A DNA stretch of 45,624 nt from a virus, in the IMG/VR virus record IMGVR_UViG_3300005471_000025, positions 1 to 45,624 of that record. One strand, written 5' to 3'. The first letter of the stretch is position 1; each line of letters opens with the position of its first letter. The notes beneath the pieces are model-generated. The model saw only the letters and a program-made list of their open reading frames with translations, had not been told where the DNA came from and did no database searches. Positions 38,134-45,624 of the stretch are shown here, piece after piece. A program made the position numbers and the translations under genes.

Positions 38134-41100
38134 TCGGACTCGCCTTCTTGGGGAGGAGGGTGTTCGAGATGGCGGGGGTCATGGCGGCGACCAGAGGGGC
38201 GGCGCCCGGGGCCATGTAGTAGGCGGCGAGTGGGAGGCCCTCCTCGATAGCGAAGCGGGTGAGGGTTGTCGGGCGACCCTTCTTCGCCTCTCCGATTCCG
38301 GCGCCTAGTTTGCCCATGGTGGAGCCGATCGGGCCGGTCAAGAGGCCGAGCGTCCCGGCTGCACCGTAGTCGGTGGCGCGGGTGGCGTCGTAGAGAAGCC
38401 CCCAGCCAGCAGCGTTGGCCATGTTGTCGGCGAGGCGCTCGATGACGTTCGTGGGGCGGTCCTTCGCGCGCGCAAGGGCCTTGAGGTCCGAGATCGCCTC
38501 CCCACCTGCGGGCATGGTGAGGAGGAAGCGCGTCAGGGGCGCGGGGTCCCCGCCAGGCTTCCCCTCAACCCACTTCATGAAAGGCTTCACGACATGATCC
38601 TTAATCAAGCGCGTCTGCTGGAAGCCAAACGACTTAAACTGCGTGATGAAGCGGCCATACGGGCTGCGGTAGAAGACTGGCAGAGAGAGCGCATCTCCCC
38701 AGAAGTTCACGTCCATGGACACGGACTGCGCGGCCTTCAGGAGTTGCTCCTGGTTCAGCGTCCCGCCCTGTTCGACTATCTCACGCGCGTCGATCCCCAG
38801 TTTGCTAAAGCGGCCCTCTATGGCAGCAATCCGGTTCTGGATCACCTTCGGGACCCCAAGAACATTCAGTCCCGCCTTACCTACACCGCGTACGTTCGCG
38901 AGGCGCTCCGCCTGATGCGTGGCTGACATCAACTCCTGCCCCATGTGCTCGGCCATAGAGGCCCCACGCATGGCCCCGTAGACGCGGGAGGCCATGTCAA
39001 ACTGGGTGAAGAGGACCTTGTCGAGGAACTCGGTCTCGCGGCCCACGAGAGACATCTGGCTGTCGCGCACCACGCCGCGCAGGGCCACGCCGGAACGGAT
39101 CGCGAAGTCGAACACCTCGGGGTCCTGGGAGAGGTAGCGGAAGAAGTCGCGCATGGAGTTCCGGTAGCCGGTGCGGACGTTGGCGGAGAGCATCTGGCTC
39201 GGCTGGGAGATCGCGCCCAGGGCGAGCTTCGTGATGACCTCGGTCTTGGCGAGCCACTCAAGCGCCTTCCTTCCGAACTGGGGCTGGTCGAGGAGGCCGA
39301 ACTGGCCTCGGACCACGGAGGTCGCGAGGTTCTTCATCTCGCCCTCGGGGATCGCCTCTAGCTGGGCGAAGGCGCGCGGGTACTTGAACTCGATCGCTTG
39401 GGCGGCACGGGCAGAGCGTTCGGCTTGGAGCTTACGGGCGTAGACGATCTCCATGGCGGTCTTGTCGGAGAGGGCCTTGGGGTTCGGGGGCGTGTACTCG
39501 ATCGGGCCGGGGGAGACGAGGGCTGAGGAGGCGGGGAGGGTGCCGCCTGGGGCTGCCTCGCGAACCCCAGCCTCCACGGCGTCGGTTAGCTGCTCCGGCC
39601 CGAAGAGGATGTGGTTGGTGAGGCGGCGGGAGAAGTGCTCGTAGTATTGGGGGAGGATGCGATCGAGACGCGTCTCGTAGCCCGGGAGGCCCATCGTGCG
39701 GCCGATTAGGTAGTGGCCCGAGGAGGAGGCTGGGAAGCGGCCCGAGAGGACGCCTTCGTTAGAGGCGCGGATGCGCTGGGCGAAGTTGTCGGTCCATTCC
39801 TTCGCTTGTTCGAGAGTGCGACCCGTCTTCTTCATGAGGGTGTGGACAACCTGGTCTCGGTGCTTCCCGCCCGGCTCGTAGAACTCGGGGTTCACGAGGC
39901 GGTGGGGGATGTAGTTCTTCCGGAGGACGAAGCGGTGGAACTCATTGTCCTCGGGGGAGTAGACCTGCATCCGGGTCTTCTCGGCCATCTTACCGAAGGC
40001 GATCATGCGGCTGGCTTCGCGCTGGGCCACCCCGAAGAGGCGCTCGTCGGCCTTGTTCGTGGTGTACTCGGAGGCGACGCCGTAGAGTTCGGGGTCGGTG
40101 AAGTCGAACTTCTCGATGAACCAGGCGACCCGGGAGGACTCCTCCTCCGAGAGCCCCTCGAAGTTCTTGAAGAAGCCTGCCACGGATTCGCCCGCCTTGA
40201 GGGCCTGGACGGAGCGCGCCACCTTCATCTGGTCGGCGAGGCCCCCGAGGTTCGCCTTCCGGAGCACCTCCTCGCCCGAGGTGCCGAACCAGTGCCACGT
40301 CTTGTCGAAGGCTTCCTTCACGAAGGCTTGGGTGCGGGCTCGGATCGGAGCACCCCCGGGGAGGATATCGATCGCCCGGTTCATGCCTTTGGCGAGGGTG
40401 GAGGTGGTGCCCAGGGCCGCCCGGCCAGCAACCCGAGCGATGGGAGGGGCGATGGCAAGGGCGCCCCCGGTGAGGGCGCCAAAGGTAGCTGCGGTAGCGA
40501 TGTCTCGGGAGTAGGTCTTCGGGTCCTCGTAGCCGTGCTGGAGCGCGGGGACGCCTTCCAGGGCTGCGTAGGTGGCCCCGGCGGCGGCTCCGGCTGTCCC
40601 GAGCTTCCAGATGAGGGCTACGGGGAGCTTGGCCGCGCCCCCACCTGCGAACCAAGACCCCCAGAAGGCCGCCCCCTTCCAGCCGAGGCGCTCCGCTTCC
40701 TCCAGGTTCCGGTCCCGGGTCTCCAGCGGGAGGACGTGGAACATGGGGTCCGCGAGGAGGCCGAGGGCCGCATGCCAGGCCCCGGTGAAGGGAGCCCCCG
40801 CAGCCTCGACCTGGTCCTTGATGATGTCCTCCAGCCGCATGGGGGGCGCCGCGAGATCGGGCACGCGAGCCTGCCCCCCTCCCCTCACACTTCCCTCCCC
40901 CACCCCCCGGCCCCTTGTGCCGGTTTGGCCCGTCGGTGAGACTGCGCCCCCCAGCATTCCCTGTATCGACATGCGCGCCGGGGGAGGCTGTGCTACTGCG
41001 ACCCCCGTCGAGTCTGCGGGCGCCGCCAAAGCCAAAGCCCCCTGGGCCGTCGGTGGTTCCGCGACCGTTGGGGATGGTGGGGACGCCGCTCCCGAGGGCG

Positions 41101-41140
41101 CGGGAGCCTGGCGGAGGAGGCTATTGAGGGACATCGCCAT
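38126..41140 (-). CDS. large internal virion (ejection) protein
   Basis: 1004 residues. N-terminal 110 residues are Pro/Ala/Gly-rich and disordered. Two hydrophobic Ala/Gly-rich segments lie near 150-180 and 215-240 (WGSWFAGGGAAKLPVALIWK; TAATFGALTGGALAIAPPIA), as in ejected proteins that cross membranes. The C-terminal half is helical, with ISQPSQMLSANVRTGYRNSM and FYRSPYGRFITQFKSFGFQQ, a pattern I recall from internal virion proteins of other short-tailed phages. It probably travels with the DNA into the host. Confidence 0.6.
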   Translation of the reverse strand: MAMSLNSLLRQAPAPSGAASPPSPTVAEPPTAQGALALAAPADSTGVAVAQPPPARMSIQGMLGGAVSPTGQTGTRGRGVGEGSVRGGGQARVPDLAAPPMRLEDIIKDQVEAAGAPFTGAWHAALGLLADPMFHVLPLETRDRNLEEAERLGWKGAAFWGSWFAGGGAAKLPVALIWKLGTAGAAAGATYAALEGVPALQHGYEDPKTYSRDIATAATFGALTGGALAIAPPIARVAGRAALGTTSTLAKGMNRAIDILPGGAPIRARTQAFVKEAFDKTWHWFGTSGEEVLRKANLGGLADQMKVARSVQALKAGESVAGFFKNFEGLSEEESSRVAWFIEKFDFTDPELYGVASEYTTNKADERLFGVAQREASRMIAFGKMAEKTRMQVYSPEDNEFHRFVLRKNYIPHRLVNPEFYEPGGKHRDQVVHTLMKKTGRTLEQAKEWTDNFAQRIRASNEGVLSGRFPASSSGHYLIGRTMGLPGYETRLDRILPQYYEHFSRRLTNHILFGPEQLTDAVEAGVREAAPGGTLPASSALVSPGPIEYTPPNPKALSDKTAMEIVYARKLQAERSARAAQAIEFKYPRAFAQLEAIPEGEMKNLATSVVRGQFGLLDQPQFGRKALEWLAKTEVITKLALGAISQPSQMLSANVRTGYRNSMRDFFRYLSQDPEVFDFAIRSGVALRGVVRDSQMSLVGRETEFLDKVLFTQFDMASRVYGAMRGASMAEHMGQELMSATHQAERLANVRGVGKAGLNVLGVPKVIQNRIAAIEGRFSKLGIDAREIVEQGGTLNQEQLLKAAQSVSMDVNFWGDALSLPVFYRSPYGRFITQFKSFGFQQTRLIKDHVVKPFMKWVEGKPGGDPAPLTRFLLTMPAGGEAISDLKALARAKDRPTNVIERLADNMANAAGWGLLYDATRATDYGAAGTLGLLTGPIGSTMGKLGAGIGEAKKGRPTTLTRFAIEEGLPLAAYYMAPGAAPLVAAMTPAISNTLLPKKASPSE

Positions 41141-42171
41141 CAGGGCACCACGGCTACGTCGCGGTCATAGTCCAGGCCGAGGTCGGCGAACGCCTTCCGC
41201 ACCTTGGCCTCATCGTCCGGGGTGAAGTCCTGCCCGGGCTTGTACTTCTTGAGGAAGCCGAGGTCCGCAAGGAGCATCGTCGTGAGGCGGCGCTTCGACA
41301 CCTGCCGCACACCCGACTCCCCCGCGAGAAGCCCCGTGACATACGTGCCCCGGAGCATGTCGCGCTTGTTGACCTTGTTGTTCCCGCCGAAGAAGTAGCG
41401 CCACACGTTGCCCAGGACCCCGTGCTCCTCGGTCGTTAGCTCCTTGTCCTTGTTCACGTCGTCAATCGCCTTCTGGAACTGCTGCGCGGTGAGGGGCTTC
41501 CCGGCGCTCCCTGTCTCCTTCTCCAACGTGAGGCGAAGCTGCTCGGCCAGGGTGAGGCGGTCCTGGCGCCCTCGCTCCTGCTCCTGGGCGATCCGGCCTT
41601 GGGTCTCGGCCGGGGTCTCGACCTCCGCCTTGAGTTCACTCCCGAGCTTCATCTGGTTCTGGGCGATCTTCGCCGCGCGTTCGGTGTCGCCCGATTTGAT
41701 CGCCTCCTCCAGCGCGGTGTCGAGGGACTTCGCCCGGATCGCGATGAGTTGGTTGCGCCGGTTCTGGTCGAACGCCACCCGCGTGGCGAAGTTCTGGCTC
41801 TCGATCGCCTTCCTCTCCTGCTCCTTGTTGATGAGGTATTCGGAGATCTGCTGGGCCTGGGCTGGGTTTCGCGTGAGGCTCGATCCCAGGTTACCCGCAA
41901 GGAGCGATAGAAACGCATTCAAGGGTGGCGTGTGGGGCGGCACGGGCATCGGTTGAGGCGGTGGAAGCGCGTTTAGCTCGTCTCGAATGGGCGAGTAGAA
42001 CTTATCGATCTGGTCCATCGAGAGGGGCGGCGGCAAGGCGGCTTGAGGCGGCACCTTCCCCTTCCGAACGATGGGCGAGGGTCCCGCATCCCCCTTCTTC
42101 CCGCCGCCCGACACGGTGAACTTCTCGCGCACGGTGGCGGTTGGCTGGCTCACGTAACTCGGGGTCGCCAT
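41140..42171 (-). CDS. coiled-coil ejection protein
   Basis: 343 residues. A disordered basic/Pro-rich first 90 residues, then long helices (LLAGNLGSSLTRNPAQAQQI, RVAFDQNRRNQLIAIRAKSL, RLTLAEQLRLTLEKE) and a globular end. It is flanked by two other putative internal virion proteins, so an ejection role is likely. No membrane segment. Confidence 0.55.
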   Translation of the reverse strand: MATPSYVSQPTATVREKFTVSGGGKKGDAGPSPIVRKGKVPPQAALPPPLSMDQIDKFYSPIRDELNALPPPQPMPVPPHTPPLNAFLSLLAGNLGSSLTRNPAQAQQISEYLINKEQERKAIESQNFATRVAFDQNRRNQLIAIRAKSLDTALEEAIKSGDTERAAKIAQNQMKLGSELKAEVETPAETQGRIAQEQERGRQDRLTLAEQLRLTLEKETGSAGKPLTAQQFQKAIDDVNKDKELTTEEHGVLGNVWRYFFGGNNKVNKRDMLRGTYVTGLLAGESGVRQVSKRRLTTMLLADLGFLKKYKPGQDFTPDDEAKVRKAFADLGLDYDRDVAVVP

Positions 42172-42731
42172 TAGAGCATGCCCCCCAATCCACCGGCCGA
42201 AGCGATCCCTCCGAACAGAGACTGGAGTCCCGTTGGCTGGCTGTACTGCTGCTGCTGGAAGGCGCTGTAGGCTTGGAGGCGCGCGAGGAGGTTCTGCTGG
42301 GCGAGGTCTCCCGCTTGGCCAAAGAGCCCACCTCGGAGGGCTTGCTCGCCGAACTGGCCTGCAGACTGACCGGCAGCCATGGCGATCGAGCCGATTCCAG
42401 AGGTCGAGAGGCCACGCGCCCCAAGATTGCTCGCGAGGTTATTCTGGAACGTGGCGGCGTTCACGTTGTTCTGGCTCAATACGCCCTGGAACTGGGGCGA
42501 CCGGGAGAGGAAGTCGTATAGCTGCTGGGTGTCTCCCGAGAGAGCGCCCGGCCCGAAGAGGCGTTTCAACGTGGCCGCGTCGGGCAGCTTCTTCCCGCCG
42601 AAGAGGCTCCCGAGAATGCCGGACAAGGAGCCAATCGCCCCGAGCACGGGGAACTTGCTGCCGCTAGCCTGCTGCTGAGGCTGCTGCTGCATCATTCCAA
42701 GCTGCATCTGCATCGGTCCCGCGAAGGCCAT
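42171..42731 (-). CDS. Gln/Gly-rich ejection protein
   Basis: 186 residues. Starts with a Met/Gln-rich region, then a hydrophobic Gly/Leu segment (FPVLGAIGSLSGILGSLFGG), and ends with SLFGGIASAGGLGGML. This resembles small DNA-injection proteins of P22-like phages (gp7 type) that help form the transmembrane channel. Assignment by composition and position. Confidence 0.55.
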   Translation of the reverse strand: MAFAGPMQMQLGMMQQQPQQQASGSKFPVLGAIGSLSGILGSLFGGKKLPDAATLKRLFGPGALSGDTQQLYDFLSRSPQFQGVLSQNNVNAATFQNNLASNLGARGLSTSGIGSIAMAAGQSAGQFGEQALRGGLFGQAGDLAQQNLLARLQAYSAFQQQQYSQPTGLQSLFGGIASAGGLGGML

Positions 42732-42767
42732 CCCTTGCCCCCTTTTGAGTGCGACTCTAACCCACAG

Positions 42768-43085
42768 CTAGAAGTTTACAATCTGATAGTTGGCTAGCGT
42801 TGTCTTGATCGTGTAGTTGTTGAGACCCTCGCCGATGCGCCGCCCGCCTCGCACGCCAACCGGGGCGCGCCCGGCCGTTGTGAGAGCCGCCATGATCGTC
42901 GTGAACCAGGAGTCGGCCGTCGCCTGCACCCCGCCTGCATCCATGCGTATATCCCAATGGTTTGGCGCGAAGGCGATCCGCCCGTCGACGATGTTGACGC
43001 CTACGGGGAGGACGTTGTCGATGTCGTTCTTGATAAGGGTGACGACCGCGTCAATCGCCGCCTTCGCCTGTATCTTAGTGGCCAT
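42768..43085 (-). CDS. 105-residue protein after the tail fibre
   Basis: ATG 43085 shares a base with the stop of the tail fibre gene. Small alpha/beta protein: KIQAKAAIDAVVTLIKNDID, NVLPVGVNIVDGRIAFAPNH and TTIMAALTTAGRAPVGVRGG. It may be a tail-fibre assembly or tail-tip protein; no family recognised. Confidence 0.65.
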   Translation of the reverse strand: MATKIQAKAAIDAVVTLIKNDIDNVLPVGVNIVDGRIAFAPNHWDIRMDAGGVQATADSWFTTIMAALTTAGRAPVGVRGGRRIGEGLNNYTIKTTLANYQIVNF

Positions 43086-45613
43086 TAAATGATCCTGTAG
43101 GTAAAGGTGAAGTACATGGCTTGGTTCGTAATGTCGGACGCCTTCCACTCCATCTGGGCGCGATCGTTCGTCGCATCCGCGAAGATCCCGGCCGCCTGGC
43201 CCGCGATCGCCTTGGAGGCTGCGGTCCCACCACAGTCCCGTTCCGCCCCAAAGTTGCTCGCCACAGGGAGCGAGATGCCCAACTGGGTTGTCGTGAGCGT
43301 GGTCGTCGGATCCACATCCACTTTGCCCGAGACTGTGACGACCGCTCCCACCCTCATCCACTGGCATTGGTAGGCTGTGCTCGCATCCAGATTGGCCACA
43401 TTCGTGAGTGTGGGGGTGTAGACTCCGCTCGCCGTTCTTTCCAACTCGGTAATCGCGGCGCCCGCAGCGACGGCAAGGCTGGTTGAGGCAACAATCTTCG
43501 TGGCGGTGAGCGTGTCAGTCGCAAAGGTCAGATCCGCATCATCGACAAGGCGACCATTTGTCGTGGCAAAGGGGACTCGACCCGATGTAAGTCGAGTGCC
43601 GTCATCCAGGACAAACGCCTTCCGCGCCGTGCCCGTCGTGATCGTGAAGAAGAGGTCGTCGGTCGTGAACTCAACCGCCCCAGCCTCGGCCGCCGTCATG
43701 TTCGTTCCCGACTGGAACTTGAGGGGCGCGGTTCCCGCAGCCGTCGTCCCAATGGCAAGCATGGCCCGAGCCGTGATTGCAGAGACGGTCGCCGGATTCC
43801 AGCCCAGCGCAATTGGATGGGCGATCCGAGACTTCATGTTGGTCGAGGTGTTGGTGAGATCGAGGCACCACTTGTTCGCGATGGCGGCGGTCAAGCCGGT
43901 CGAGCACCGGAACCCAGACCACGTGACTACGTCCGTGTCGTTCATGAACGTGGGGCCGATGTCGAAGGCAGTCGCCTGAGTCACGGCTGCAGAGATCGTG
44001 AACCCACCGATATTCGAGGCTTGGAAGGCGAGGGCGGTCGTCGTGACGGTGGCGAGCGTGTTGATGCCCACTCGGATACCCACGAGGTTCGTGCACGTGC
44101 CGCCACCGAGAGAGAGCCCCGCCGTGATGTCCGCCCCAGCCACGAGCGTGAAGGTGCCAGAGCCCGCAGGCTGGGCCGAGAAGACTAGCCCCGTGATGCT
44201 GGAGGACGCCCCCGCCGAGACCGTGGGATTCACAAGCATCTGGAATCCCATGATCGAGTAGGAGCCGGAGGTGATGTTGACCCCGCCTTGCACGTCGAGG
44301 CGATAGGCGCTCATTGTCCCAGCTAGGCCAGCCCCGGTCCCGGTGATGTTCATCAAGTTGCGGAACATATTGGTCGTGCCGATGACGCTGACATCGAGGT
44401 CGGACTTGAGCGTGACGCGCTGCCCGGAGACGTAGGCATCGGCTTCGGAGACGCTTGAGCCGAGATACAAGCGCCCGTTCACGGCGAAGTCGGTCAGGGC
44501 GCCGCTCGTGGGGACGGTGGGGCCGAGCGTCTGGCCTGCCGCGCGCCCTGGGAGATAGAGGTAGTCGGTCAAGCTGCCCGGGCCGATCGTGATTGAGGTC
44601 GCCGTGTCGCTCCACGTCATGCCGAAGAACTCGATCGTGTTGGCGCCCGGGGCTCCCGGCCACGTTTGAGAGATGGTGATCTGGGTCGGGCTATCGACCG
44701 AGGTGACGTGGGTGTCTTCGAGGAGCGAGTAGTTGTTCACGGTTTGGCGAAGCCGCATCCCCTTCGCGATGCCAGTGGTCGAGGCCATCGTGACGATTGC
44801 TGAGAGGAACGCGAACGTGCAGGACTTCGATACAAACGGCTGCCAGATGGGGAAGGAGCCCGAGGCGGGCGCTGCCAATGTCCCCTGCGCGGTCGTAAAC
44901 ATCGGGTAGAGTTCAGCACCCGTGCTGGAGCCGTAGAGGAGCCCACCCGGCTCGTAGGGGCGCCCGTTCCCCGAGGAGAACGTGTGGTCGCGCTTGACGA
45001 TCGCCCAGCAGTGGGTGCGATCCAACGCCCCAGCCCCGTTGTCCTTGTAGTCAAGCCCCGGGAACTGCACGGAGGGGATCACCCCGGTCGGGGTGGTGCG
45101 GGTACCCTCGCTGGCATACCCCCCAACAGGCCAACCCCCTCCCCAAGCGTGGGAGAGGATGCGGTTTCGAGTGGCGTTCATCCAGCCGCTCGGGCGTGTG
45201 GTGTCCTCAAGCGAGTAGAAGCAGTCGTTGTTGAAGGTCTTCTTCGCGATGGTTTGGAAGTCGCCTGAGTCCACGAAGTAGTGGAGCCCAGTAGAAGGGC
45301 CACTGTTGATCTCCGTGAAGCTCGGGAAGACCCAGTGGCGCTTCTGCGGGGCTGCAGTGGCGTTGACGTTACTCCCCTGTGCACCGATGAACACGCGTGC
45401 GGGCTGGGCTGAGAGGTCGCTTGTCAACGCGCGCCAGGAGAAGGTGTTCTCGGTGCCGGGCACGACGCCAGATGTGTAGGCTTGGCCGAACGCATCGAAG
45501 CTCACCGGACCGATTGACTTCTGCTCGAAGCTGCGCCCCGGGAGATAGAGGAACACACTTGTGTTGATGTCGGTCGATGGGTTCGTGACGGCCGAGGGAG
45601 TCCCCTGGGGCAT
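43085..45613 (-). CDS. tail fibre / receptor-binding protein
   Basis: 842 residues visible from ATG 45613, probably missing about 40 N-terminal residues found at the other window end. Dominated by Thr/Ser/Gly beta repeats (LAFQASNIGGFTISAAVTQA, ATAFDIGPTFMNDTDVV), as in trimeric fibres. The last about 110 residues (from GVYTPTLTNVANLDASTAYQ through TQLGISLPVASNFGAERD to FTFTYRII) form a compact C-terminal head module that I recall at the end of many phage fibres. It likely binds the host surface. Confidence 0.72.
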   Translation of the reverse strand: MPQGTPSAVTNPSTDINTSVFLYLPGRSFEQKSIGPVSFDAFGQAYTSGVVPGTENTFSWRALTSDLSAQPARVFIGAQGSNVNATAAPQKRHWVFPSFTEINSGPSTGLHYFVDSGDFQTIAKKTFNNDCFYSLEDTTRPSGWMNATRNRILSHAWGGGWPVGGYASEGTRTTPTGVIPSVQFPGLDYKDNGAGALDRTHCWAIVKRDHTFSSGNGRPYEPGGLLYGSSTGAELYPMFTTAQGTLAAPASGSFPIWQPFVSKSCTFAFLSAIVTMASTTGIAKGMRLRQTVNNYSLLEDTHVTSVDSPTQITISQTWPGAPGANTIEFFGMTWSDTATSITIGPGSLTDYLYLPGRAAGQTLGPTVPTSGALTDFAVNGRLYLGSSVSEADAYVSGQRVTLKSDLDVSVIGTTNMFRNLMNITGTGAGLAGTMSAYRLDVQGGVNITSGSYSIMGFQMLVNPTVSAGASSSITGLVFSAQPAGSGTFTLVAGADITAGLSLGGGTCTNLVGIRVGINTLATVTTTALAFQASNIGGFTISAAVTQATAFDIGPTFMNDTDVVTWSGFRCSTGLTAAIANKWCLDLTNTSTNMKSRIAHPIALGWNPATVSAITARAMLAIGTTAAGTAPLKFQSGTNMTAAEAGAVEFTTDDLFFTITTGTARKAFVLDDGTRLTSGRVPFATTNGRLVDDADLTFATDTLTATKIVASTSLAVAAGAAITELERTASGVYTPTLTNVANLDASTAYQCQWMRVGAVVTVSGKVDVDPTTTLTTTQLGISLPVASNFGAERDCGGTAASKAIAGQAAGIFADATNDRAQMEWKASDITNQAMYFTFTYRII

Positions 45614-45624
45614 CTGGACCAGGC

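Noticed and set aside
1-45624. CRISPR arrays, insertion sequences, integrase or attachment sites
   Set aside because: No repeat-spacer pattern, transposase or recombinase motifs were seen on either strand.

Overview
The window reads as an essentially complete genome of a tailed phage with a podovirus-type virion, GC-rich throughout, with host unknown. Hallmarks are a large terminase, a P22/SU10-type portal, a major capsid protein of the DUF5309 (SU10-like) family, a short-tail adaptor, a gp10-like nozzle protein, a long fibre with a C-terminal head domain and a set of internal (ejection) proteins. No tape measure, sheath, integrase or phage RNA polymerase was seen.

Layout. Two transcription units run in opposite directions. 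The early/middle unit is on the + strand (about 15464-37298): a MoxR-type AAA ATPase with its DUF7192 partner and several tiny proteins; a RepA-like helicase; regulators; a PA14 protein and a lipoprotein that are probably exported; two tRNAs (Arg-CCU, Cys-GCA) plus tRNA-like debris; a PD-(D/E)XK nuclease; a putative glycosyltransferase and a family-24 methyltransferase; a Sak4-like recombinase; a UDG-like/exonuclease/family A polymerase fusion; an M15 endolysin; and many small zinc-binding or unknown genes. The late unit is on the - strand: TerS (14792), TerL, a pseudo-exonuclease, portal, scaffold, capsid, small virion genes, a GT4 glycosyltransferase, adaptor and nozzle (108). It then appears to continue through the window ends (a reading frame closes if the ends overlap by 2 nt) into the fibre (45613), ejection proteins and two membrane proteins ending at 37291. 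The units diverge from a 670-nt gene-free region (14793-15463) and converge tail-to-tail with an 8-nt overlap at 37291-37298.

How it works together. The helicase, Sak4-like ATPase, putative SSB, Cas4-like nuclease and polymerase form the replication/recombination set. The M15 peptidase and small membrane proteins probably handle lysis. Three putative glycan-acting enzymes and two exported proteins suggest modification of the host surface or the virion. Most early genes overlap by 1-8 nt (ATGA, GTGA, TGATG), so translation is probably coupled. Many genes use GTG starts behind GGAGG-type sites.

Most unusual points: a family A polymerase whose palm motifs look eroded while its exonuclease residues are intact; an RNase H-fold protein beside the terminase lacking the first two catalytic acids; the MoxR/DUF7192 module; and a tRNA-sized cloverleaf without a recognisable anticodon.
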